Assembly: GCA_049999805.1 (NCBI GenBank)
Contig: JBNGIO010006380.1
Span: 112,769 to 176,768 of the forward strand
Length of the DNA stretch: 64,000 nucleotides
Source: Folioceros fuciformis
Taxonomy: Eukaryota > Anthocerotophyta > Anthocerotopsida > Anthocerotales
Reading direction: 5' to 3'
Numbering within the stretch: position 1 is the stretch's first letter; every line of letters begins with the position of its first letter. Shown in pieces: positions 44,879 through 55,900 of this stretch. The notes below the pieces were generated by a model. That model had not been told where the DNA came from. It did no database searches and saw only the letters and a program-made list of their open reading frames with translations. The position numbers and the translations under genes were made by a program.

Positions 44879-45159
44879 CCCTCTAAACTAGTCCTCTAAA
44901 CTAGTAACATCATTATAAAAAATTCCTTATTGCTCCCAAAATGTCATGATGTGGAATAAGGAAAGACCTACCTACCACCGGTGTCGAAGAAGTCGCTTGA
45001 CATGCGCTTGTTGCTATTCTAAAAACTACATTGGCCAATGCTTTTTGCAAAGCGATGAATACTCGTTGTTGAAAGGTCACCGCAGAGGAAGAGGGAGAAC
45101 ACCATTCCTATGACTCTAATAAAATCTTGGTGCACTCCTTGATGAGCCTTGAAAAGTCC

Positions 45160-45212
45160 TTGGTCATAGCCCCATGAGTCTAAATAGAAAGAGGCATAGC
45201 CCCATGAGTCTA
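45160..45212. repeat. Direct repeat of about 28 bp
   Basis: CATAGCCCCATGAGTCTAAA followed by TAGAAAGA(G/A)G appears twice back to back (about 45,167 and 45,195). Confidence 0.8.
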
Positions 45213-45284
45213 AATAGAAAGAAGCATGAAAGTATGACTGTCTTACGAACAAGAATACTTATAGACTTTGGCGCTAAGCCTTGC

Positions 45285-45730
45285 ACAACCCTTAACCCCC
45301 CATAAGGGAGGTGATGATGACATGCTCACAATTAACCCCCGGGGGTGATGATGACATGCTCACAATTAACCCCCCGGGGTGATGATGACATGCTCACAAT
45401 TAACCCCCCGGGGGTGACGATGACATACTCACAAATCGAATCCTTAGTGAGGTCCGTAACAACCCTTGCACAACCCTAAACCTCCTAATAAGGGGAGTGA
45501 TGATGACATGCTCACAATTAACCCCGGGGGTGATGATGACATACTCACAATTAACCCCCCGGGGTGATGATGACATTCTCACAATTAACCCCCCAGGGTG
45601 ATGATGACATACTCACAAATCGAATCCTTAGTGAAATCCGTCACAACCACATCAGTGACACAAACTCCGTCACAACCACATGAGTGACACAACGTCCGTC
45701 ACAACCACATCAGTGACACAAACTTTCCAC
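45285..45730. repeat. CCCCCCGGGG-bearing minisatellite with higher-order duplication
   Basis: Units of about 34 bp, GTGATGATGACATGCTCACA then ATTAACCCCC(C)GGGG, are repeated eight or so times. The block is itself duplicated: CCTTGCACAACCCT(T)AA...CC at 45,280 and 45,464 begins each half, and ATACTCACAAATCGAATCC with TTAGTGA ends each half (45,428 and 45,610). A second small array of about 29 bp (CGTCACAACCACATCAGTGA) follows at 45,640-45,730. Each unit ends in a G/C palindrome. It is non-coding. Confidence 0.85.
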
Positions 45731-46507
45731 TTATATTACAACTGAATGGTAAGGTAAGGAGAGATATTTTCTGGAGGAGATCAAGTATACAGCCATCGAA
45801 ATAAAAAATACTCACAAACCCAAGCCGCCACGCATCTACCCATTTCTTTACATAGACTAGATCGAAGGAAAGAAATTAAAAAAAAAACAATTATAGGAAA
45901 TGCTATCCGCATGATAGCGAGGGAGGAAGCCGAGTTCAGCAATGAGTGGTGGCGAGTTTTGACGCTGCATTTGGGCCGAAGGGCACGAAGCTAAATCTCT
46001 GTTGACTATTGTAACACGCTGTGTTAGAGAGCATGCGTGTGTTGGCCGGCCGGCCGGCCGCTCCCAACAGCTTAATGCACGGATTAGCGCTGGTTGGAGA
46101 TAAGTACAGTAACCGGCACTGGATGTCGATAATTGAAATTGAGCATTGTGAAGGGACCGAAAGCATGGGCATGGGTGTGCCCAGCCAAACAAAAGGCGCA
46201 AACAGCAAGAATTATTAGTGTCCGGAAGAGCCAGGCCAGCCCGGGGGGCTGGACATGGCCGAGCTTGCGCTCGCAGTTGCAGGCTGGAGCTCGACGGGCC
46301 CTCATCCGGGCCTCACCAATCCCAGGGTCACGTGAGCTGCTAGTGCTTGCCACGGCGTGGGGATTGAGTCGGGCTGTTGTGGCAACCGGGCCGGGCGGAG
46401 GCTCGCGTGGGAGTGCGCTCTGGAATTTGAAATTTTCCCGGGAGCGATCGGGGGCTCGCTGGCTTCCACCGCAAGGGGAATTCTCGCAGCGTGTACGCAT
46501 GCTTCGG

Positions 46508-46607
46508 NNNNNNNNNNNNNNNNNNNNNNNNNNNNNNNNNNNNNNNNNNNNNNNNNNNNNNNNNNNNNNNNNNNNNNNNNNNNNNNNNNNNNNNNNNNNN
46601 NNNNNNN
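46508..46607. other. Assembly gap (100 N) flanked by identical sequence
   Basis: One hundred undetermined bases, a standard gap size. The 32 bases before it (AGGGGAATTCTCGCAGCGTG then TACGCATGCTTCG) are repeated directly after it. As with the gap at 40,799, an unresolved contig overlap is likely. The GC-rich sequence around it is probably the promoter of the sacsin-like gene. Confidence 0.9.
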
Positions 46608-46945
46608 AGGGGAATTCTCGCAGCGTGTACGCATGCTTCGCGGGGGAGGGAGGGTGCCACGGAGCGGGGACCTGTTGGGTTGTTTATCAATTTCGTATCA
46701 CGGGGCTGGGAGGAATTTTCGTTCCGGGAGGGGGAGTCGGAGCTCCGAGCTCCGACGCGGATCTAGCCCTTGTTGGAGTGCTTGTGGTTTGATGAGGTTG
46801 ATCCCTTCTTGATCTGCGCGTTGCCCGGTGTCCAGGGGCTGGGTTTGGTGCATGCGGGCCTGAATTTGGCCGCTGGGAACTGGAGAGTGGCGGGTGCGGG
46901 TTGTGCGGGAGGAGGAGGGCTCGGAGCGGAGTTTGTGTGCCGGGA

Positions 46946-49900
46946 ATGGAGGGATCGGAGGTGGACGCTGGGGACAGGGGTTTAGGCTTTGCGGAGGATT
47001 TTGGTCAGAAGGTGGACCTGACTCAGAGAATTCGGGAGGTTCTCACGAACTATCCAGAGGGGACGACAATTCTGAAAGAACTGATTCAGAATGCGGACGA
47101 TGCAGGAGCCACCCGGGTGTGCTTCTGTATCGATCGCAGACAACACGCAGCTGAAACCCTCTACCATGCACCGTTGGCAGAATGGCAGGGCCCGGCATTG
47201 CTGGCTTTCAATAATTCCCAATTTTCTGAAGAGGATTTTGAGAGTATCTCCAGAATCGGAGACAGCAAGAAGCGGGGGCAGGCCTGGAAGACAGGGCGTT
47301 TCGGGTGAGATTCATTGGCTGTTGAGGTTGGCCGTGGGCGCGATTGTGTGTCAGGTCGTGTCGTGTGGCAATCGGGTGGAGTGTGAGGAGTCTTTTTGCT
47401 CCTGTGTTCACAAGTTTGGTTCTCTTGTTTTACAGGATTGGCTTCAACTCTGTGTATCATCTGTCCGACTTGCCATCTTTCGTTAGCGGCAAACATGTGG
47501 TGCTTTTTGATCCACACTGCAAGTTTTTGCCAAGAGTGAACAGTGCGAATCCAGGAAAGCGCATCGACTTTGTCAGCACTGGTGCTTTGCGGCTGTACCG
47601 TGATCAGTTTGAGCCTTACTGTGCGTTTGGATGTGACATGGAGAAGCCGTACCAGGGAACACTCTTTCGTTTCCCTTTGAGAACAGTGCGGCAGGCAGCT
47701 GTTAGCCGTCTGTCCCGACAGTCGTATTCTGAAGATGATATGACGCTCTTGCTTCATGAACTCTACACTGAAGCCACATCGGCTTTGCTCTTCTTAAAGA
47801 ATGTTGAGACAATTGACATTTTCGACTGGAAAGTCGGTGCTGACAGCCCCACCAAAGTGTACTCGTGCAGGGTAAAATCGCCAACGGATGAGCTTCGCTG
47901 GCACAGACAAGCATTTTCGAGGTTGGCAAGGGGAACGCCTTCAGTGGCCTCGTCAAATATCCATGACATCTTTAAGATTGAGTTTGTCAGGGAAGTTTGT
48001 GCTCGAGATGCACGAGGGCAAGAGGAGGCTGAGGTCTTCCTACTTTCTCAGTGCATGGGTGGACCAGCGAGCAGAATCTCGGTGATGGCTACGAATGCCG
48101 CCAAGGAATACGACATTCACCTAGTACCTTGGGCTTCTATCGCAGCAAAAATCTCGGGAAAGGAGGAGGGGGTGGGTTGGCAGATGCTTCTTTTGTTTTT
48201 GAAAGGGTAAGACACACTTGGTACACATCTCAAAGACTAATGCTCACTCCTGCCTTCTCGTGTCCAGGACCTTGCTTCCAGCCGTATGGAAGGTCGAGCG
48301 TTTTGCTTTCTCCCTCTGCCTGTTAAAACAGGTCTACCTGTCCATGTCAATGGCTACTTTGAACTCTCGTCTAATCGCCGCGATATCTGGTATGGAGGTG
48401 ACATGGACAGGGGAGGTAAACTGAGATCCGATTGGAATCAATGTCTTCTGGAGGATGTAATGGCTTCAGGGTATGCAAAGCTCATCCTGGAAGCTACCAG
48501 ACTCGTTGGGTCGTCGAAGCTGTATGAGGCCTTGTGGCCATGTGGTACTTTTATCGAACCCTGGCAAGGAATGGTCAGGAGTTTCTTTAAACAGGCCGCT
48601 AAGCTTCCTGTGTTGCATTCTTCTGCTCAGGGTGGTAAATGGATCACTCCATTACAAAGTTTGTTTCATGATGAGCAGTTTGTTGATCCCGACGGCCTCG
48701 CGGAAGCGGTCGTGGCAGAAGACTTGCTCCTTGTGCGTTATCCAGATTCAATGCTGAGGATGTTGTTTACTTACTGTGTGCCTAACCCACACATGGTTCT
48801 CCCTAGTGCTATTCGTGCACAGCTGAGCAGGCCTGGCAAACATGGAGGCCTGGTGAACAGGAAGAATGCTCTGGTCCTGTTGGAATATTGTCTTGCGGAC
48901 GTGATTGATGATGAAGCTGGGGACCTTCTGGCCGGCCTCCCCCTAATACCCCTTGCGAATGGGAGGCTTGGTGTGTTTGGGAAAAAAGCCAGCAAAAGTC
49001 TTGTATTTGTTTGCACAGAGTTGGAGTATAGGTTGCTTGCACGCCTACCAGAGAAAGCCTTAGATCAAGGTATTCCAAATAGGCTTCTACAGCGGCTTGA
49101 TAGCATTGCAAAGGTTGCAAGCACAAACCTGAGGCAGCTTAGTGATGTGGAGCTGGCTCAAGTTCTGTGCTACCTCATGCCAGCAGAGTGGAAGGATCAG
49201 GAAGAAGTGGAGTGGAAACCTGAGTTGGTGGATAACCACCCTACCCAGGAATGGCTTATACTTCTTTGGCGATATTTGAAGCTGTGCTGCAAGGATTTGT
49301 CTGTTTTCAAGGAGTGGCCTCTGCTGCCAACAACGGACAATTTTCTATGCAGGCCCACATCCATGTCGAAGGTAGTGAGAGGTGGGGTGTGTAGTGCTAA
49401 TATAGAAAGCCTTTTGAGAAAGCTGGGATGTCGCATCTTGAGATCTGATTTTCCTCTAGAACATGCACAGCTGGCACACTGTGTGCATGATGCCAGTGGG
49501 CCTGGTATCTTAGATGCAATAACCTCAGCTGCACTCAATCAGGTGCCACGTCTTCAAACAATGTTTGAAGCTGTAACAGGTCTAGAGAGGCGCGAGCTGC
49601 GGGAGTACCTCTATCAACGAAAATGGTACTCAGGGGATCAGATGAATGAGGCCCGCCTTCGAATATTTCGAGCACTGCCAATTTTTGAAGCCTACGATGA
49701 GGTCAACCCTGTCGTCAAAGTATTTGTGGACTTGAGTGGTCCTAAGAGATTTTTGGCGCCCTCTGATATGGAGGAAGCACTTTTGGGCACAGAGTTTCTC
49801 TACACTGCATCTGACAGAGAAGTGGAAGTGCTCACTGGACCTTTGGGTATTAGGAAACTTGGAAGAGCTGCCTTTTACAAGTGGAGGGTGGTTGGTCGTG

Positions 49901-52900
49901 TGAGCAAACTTGCTCCTGACCTTCGTAACCGGATGATGCTGGCGGTTTTGAGGGAGCTGCCACAGCTTTGCGTTAACGATCCTACTATGAAGGAGATGCT
50001 CAAACAGTTGCCATTTGTACCTTCAGCGAGTGGGGAGCTAAGGGCTCCCAAGTCGCTCTATGATCCTCGGAACGGCGAGCTTCTCACTCTACTAAATAAT
50101 CCAGACTTTTTCCCAGCTGACGAGTTTTCATCTCCTGATGTACTGGACATGTTGCAGGGTCTAGGCCTCAAAACTGCTGTTGTACCTGAGACAGTACTTC
50201 AAAGTGCTAGGCAAGTAGAATCTCTTTTAGCTGCACAACCTGAAGTTGCTTGTTCTCAGGGCCAGGCCTTGCTCTCGTACTTGGAGTTGAATTCAAGCAA
50301 GTGGTTACCTCAATCAGCGGAGGATGCTAACAGGAGTATTGGTCGGATGTTCGTAAAGGTTTCCACAATGTTTCAGCCCCAAGAGCATGGGACGGATGCC
50401 ACCCTTAGTAGGTTCTGGAACGAGCTCATAACTATCTGTTGGTGTCCTGTGTTGATGCTCCCACCCCATCCACATCTGCCCTGGCCTTCTGTAGGTAGCC
50501 CTGTAGCTCCTCCAAAGCTTGTCCGATTACAGTCAGATATATGGCTTGCTTCAGCGAGTATGCGCATTTTGGATGGCGAATGTCGATCAGCAGGGTTGGC
50601 GATGAGGCTCGGTTGGGCTAGTCGACCAGGTGGTAGCGTATTGGCTGCCCAACTCCTGGAACTAGGTAAAAACCATGTCCTGATTGAAGACAGGGGGTTA
50701 GGCCAGGCTTTGGCAACAGCTGTACCAAGAATATACACCATTTTGAATGAAATGCTTGGAACCGAGGAAATGGAGATTGTCAAAGCTGTTCTGGAAGGAA
50801 GCAGGTGGGTCTGGGTTGGTGATGGTTTTGCAAACGTGCAGGAGGTGGCTTTCAGCGGGCCACTTCACCTTGCACCCTACTTGAGAGTTATTCCGGCTGA
50901 TCTTGCTGTGTTTAAGGAGCTGTTGCTCGAGCTTGGTGTGAGGGAAACTCTGACTGCAACTGAATTCGCCCTTGTACTCATGAAAATGGCAAAAGATTGT
51001 GATGGTTCTCCTCTCAATTCCCAACAATTGGGTGCTGCAATCTGGCTTGTCCAGCACTTAGCTGATCTACACTTCAGCGGGCAAGGAGTTACCATCTTTG
51101 TGCCTGATGCCAGCTCGGTTCTTATCACTGCTTCAGATCTTGTGTATAATGATGCACCTTGGTTACCACATTCGGCGAACATGCCCAATGCCATGGAAGC
51201 ACCATTGGCCGGATCGCCACTGACTTCAAGAAGTACAAAATTTGTGCATCCTAAGATTTCCAATGATGTGGCAGAAAGGCTTGGGGTGCGCTCTCTCCGT
51301 CGACTGATGTTAGCAGAGAGCTCCGATTCAGTCGATTTGGGTTTGCATGATGCTGCAGAAGCATTCGGTCAGCATGAAGCTCTGACCACCAGGCTGAAAC
51401 ACATAGTTGAGATGTACGCTGATGGTCCAGGAATCTTGTGTGAACTAGTTCAGAATGCAGATGATGCTGGCGCCTCAGAGGTCAGCTTTCTTCTAGATAA
51501 GTCACAATATGGAAAGTCATCTGTCTTGTCTCCAGGAATGGCTGAATGGCAGGGGGCGGCATTGTATTGTTACAATAATTCAGTCTTCACACCCCGAGAT
51601 CTCTATGCAATTTCACGCATTGGACAGGACAGTAAGATTGAGAAGCCATCAGCTATTGGTAGGTTTGGGCTTGGGTTCAATGCAGTATACCACTTTACAG
51701 ACATACCAGGGTTTGTCTCTGGCGGCAATATAGTTATGTTTGATCCTCATGCTTCCAATCTTCCGGGCATCACATCTTCTCATCCTGGTTTGAAGATCAA
51801 TTTCGTGGGGAGGGGTTTGCTTGAGCAGTTTCCTGACCAGTTCCAACCTTACTTGCTCTTTGGCTGTGATTTACAAAAGTCATTTCCAGGCACGTTATTC
51901 CGATTTCCTCTGCGTACAGCTGTAACAGCTGCCAGCAGTGAGATCAAGCAGGAGGCTTACAAGCCTGAGGATGTGGTCTCTCTATTCCAGTCCTTCCGGA
52001 CAAGTGCGGCTGAAGCTCTACTTTTCCTTCGAAATGTCGCTAATGTTGCTGTCTACGTGCGGGAGGAGACAAGCCAGGAAATGAGACTTCTTTATAGAAT
52101 ACATAGGCCATTTCCAGAGTCACAGTCTCAGCGTCCTCGGTCACCTGGTCCAGTTTTCGAATTTGTTAGAGGGGATCCGGCAAATCCAATTGACAAGGAG
52201 CAGTTTTACAGGAGGCTTTCTCGGACACCCGAGAGCCAGCTACCCTGGCAATGTACAACAGTGAAGATATGTATCAGGGAGCAAGACTTGGAGAAGACTG
52301 AGTTATGGCTTATTAGTAACGCTATTGGTGGTGGCCGCGCCAGGGAGCAAGCTGTTGCAGCTGAAAACCGAGCTCGTGGATTTGTTCCATGGGCTGGTGT
52401 GGCATCTCGAATCCTAGACAATGCTGAAGAACCAGATCACGCCAACAGAGATGTCCAGGATGGTGGGAAGTCGATGGGTGTGCTAGAAGGTCGGGCGTTT
52501 TGTTTTTTGCCTTTACCTGTTAAAACAGGCTTGCCAGTTCACGTGAATGGGTATTTTGAGCTCTCATCCAATCGTAGAGACATCTGGTATGGAGATGATA
52601 TGGCGGGTGGTGGGAAGCTCCGATCTGCATGGAATTGCTGTTTGTTGGAAGATGTTGCGGCCCCTGCATATGCTAGGATGCTAGCAGAAGCTGCCCGTGT
52701 GCTTGGACCGAGTGATGGTTTTTTCTCACTTTGGCCAACAGCAACAGTCGCTGAGCCTTGGGCGTCTGTTGTGAGGCAGCTGTACACCGCTGTTGTGGAA
52801 CTCGATCTGGCTGTTCTGCACATTGCTGCAGGCAAAGGGAAGTGGGTTTCAGCCAGGAAGGCTGTGTTTCCTGACATTAATTTTCCGGAGGCTGAGGAGC

Positions 52901-55900
52901 TTGGGAAGGCTTTGGCAGACGCAGGGCTGGCATTGATTAGTGCGCCCTCTGTGGTGGTGCAGAGATTCAGAGACCACTGCCCAACTCTTAGACACCTTTC
53001 TCCACACCTACTGCGCAAGTCATTAGCGGCAAGTAAACGAATTTTAGGGCCCGTGAGGGTAGCAGTCCTGGCTCTAAAATACTGCCTAAGTGATGTTGCC
53101 GACTTAGATGTTGGAGAGAAGCTTCAAGGATTGTATCTTCTTCCTCTTGCCACAGGAGTCCTTGGCATCCTTATGAAGGCTGGATTTGGAGAGCGATTTC
53201 TTGTGTGCAATGAAGTGGAGTTTAACTTATTGAAAGATAAGGCTCGTTTTATGCTTATCGATCGTGAAATTGAGGCAGATGTGCTGTCAAGGTTGCACAA
53301 CATAGCGAAAGCTGGACAAACAAATTTGTCTTGTTTAACGTGCCCTGTCTTGTTAGAGCTCCTACACAGGCTGATCCCTGCAGACTGGCGTGGGAAAAAT
53401 GTGGTCACCTGGACACCAGAGCAGGGTGGGCACCCTGCTGTGGCATGGGTGGAGTTGCTCTGGAAGTACCTGGCATCATCTTGCGAGGACTTAATGGTTC
53501 TATCAGAGTGGCCCCTTCTGCCTACTTCTGATGGGCAGTTACTGAGAGTATCAAAGAATTCCAAGATTTTGCGAGATGATGGGTGGAGTGAAAATATGGT
53601 TGGACTTTTGCAAAAGGCACATTGTTTTCTGCTCAGGCCAGACATTTATATAAGTCATCCTTCCTTGGCAGAATATATTCATGATGCATCAGCAGTCGGG
53701 GTTCTCGATGCTTTGCTTGTAGCAGCTGGCGACCGATTGCAAAACATCCCACACTTGTTGAAATCTGCCTCGGATGGCGAGCTGCGGGAGCTTCGCAGTT
53801 TTCTGTGCCAATCAAAATGGTTTTCAGGAGGTCACATGGATGCACTGAGAACAAAGATTCTCAGGTCTTTACCAGTCTTTGAGTGTTATGGTTCAAATGC
53901 TGGTCGCCACTTTGTTGATCTGCCAGAATCAACACGATGGCTACCTCCAGATGGGCTGGAGGATGGCATTTTTGGAGAGAGTTTCATTCGTGTTGAATCA
54001 GACAGGGAAGCAGAGGTATTGACAAAGTTTCTTGGAGTAAGGAAACTTACAAGACTCCAATTTTACCAGAATCATATGTTTTTGAACATATTACGGATTG
54101 CTACAGATGTCCGTTCTCGTGCAATGTTACAAGTTCTTGACGATCTTCCCTCACTACGTATGGAGGATCCATCCATTGTGTCTCTGCTAAGTCAGCTGCC
54201 TTTTGTTCCAACTTCTGGTGGTGCCATTGAGGCTCCTGAACGGTGAGCTTGCCATTTGGTTGTCAAGTTAGCATTTTGAACTCTTTAAAGCGAATGTTTG
54301 CTGGTTGGAACTTTTGAATGTTTGCTCAAGGTCGTAGACTGCATTGCTGTTGTCGTCATTCCTATAGTTATTGAAAGCATGTTGCATGATACCGGCTCCT
54401 TCAACTCCTTTACAAAGTAACAGGTTGCTGTAGGCTGGATCTAATGGGAAATCTAGGATACTGTTGTGGAGGTTCTGTATGCTGGCCACTTCTGTAGACT
54501 TGACTCTCTGTCTCATTTAACATGCGCTCCGTGCAGATTCTGGGCACGGTGTTAATTAGCTGTTGGTTGTTATGCAGACTGTATGATCCTCGCGTCTCGG
54601 AACTGCAGACATTACTGAATAAGCAGGCATTTTTTCCTTCGGATGAATTCGGGACTGACTCTGTGCTTGATGTTCTGGTAACATTGGGTTTAAGACGGTC
54701 TTTAGGGCGGAAGGGGCTGTTAGACAGTGCAAGGTCAGTGGCAATGATTAGTAGCTCAGATCAGCAAGAAGCTCAAGGAAGAGCCAGGGCTTTACTGGCT
54801 CATCTAGACTATCTGGAGGGTGCGATTCAAAACTGTGACGCAGTAACGACCCCTGCTGAGACGTTTTTGGCTGAAAGTCAGGACTTGCTGGGGTATAAAA
54901 AACCTGATACGGAAGTAAATCTGGAAAGAGCATACTCAAAAGCATCCGTTGATTCAGAGAAGAGCTTCGAAAGCTTAGTGCAGCTCGATGCAGAGGATTC
55001 TGAGAGACAGTTCTGGCAGCAACTTGTTAACATTGACTGGTGCCCAGTTTATCTTGAGCCTCCAGTTTCTGGACTTCCATGGCCGTCACAGAGACTTGCT
55101 ACCGTTGCTGCTCCAAAGGTTGTCCGGCCTAAGGCTCAGATGTGGCTTGTCTCTGCTACGATGCGCATTTTGGATGGGGACTGTCATTCCTTGGCCCTTG
55201 CATCCAAGCTTGGCTGGACATTACGTCCAAATGTTGCTGTACTTGCTGAGCAACTTATGCAACTGTCAAAGAATCATTTCCACCTAAGCAGGACCGAAGG
55301 CAGGTTGCCACCTCAACCTGTTGTCGACCAGATCCAAGAAGTAAATGCCAAGCTCTCTCAGGAGGTGCCAACGATATATAAGTTTCTGCAAGAGCTTGTG
55401 GACTCAAGTGACTTGCTAATTTTACAGCCAATGCTTGAAGGTGTTCGATGGATCTGGGTTGGGGACAGCTTTGTGTCAGCCAAGGAATTGGCCTTTGACT
55501 CTCCAGCACACTTCCATCCATATTTACATATAGTTCCTTCTGAAATTGTGGAGTTCAAGGACCTTCTGAGTAAGCTGGGTGTGCGTGAAACGTTCGAGGC
55601 GTCTGATTATGCACAAGTTGTTATACGCATAGGAGAAGACTGCAGTGGTCGTAGCCTTTCTAGTGAACAGCTTACATTTGTTGTCCGAGTTCTTGAGGCT
55701 CTTACAGAGGTTTTGCCTACCCAGGCCGTAATATCAGGCAGAAGCTCTGTTGGGCCAATTCTTATGCCCGACGCATCTAGTGTTTTACTTCCAGCCAAAG
55801 ATCTAGTGTACAATGATGCCCCTTGGCTGGCTAAGAGTGTTTCCGGACTAGCAGGCATGAGACGTCTTGTTCATCCAGAGATCAGCAATGAGCTAGCTGA

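Larger units (their letters stand above)
43290..45060. repeat. Degenerate tandem array with TTGGCCAA core
   Basis: A loosely repeated unit of about 60-80 bp recurs: (A/T)TTGGCCAA(C/T)A, then CC(C/A)(T/A)TTG(C/A)A(A/G)AG(C/T)(G/A)ATG, then ATATCTTATAT or close variants. Copies are visible near 43,372, 43,430, 43,905, 43,957, 44,015, 44,062, 44,262 and 45,030. It is interrupted by the two LTR-like elements. The units have diverged strongly, so the array is old. It is non-coding. Confidence 0.55.

Noticed and set aside
45285-45625. Regularly spaced repeats that could look like a CRISPR array
   Set aside because: There are no unique spacers between units. Unit and spacing vary as in a plain minisatellite, and the genome is eukaryotic.
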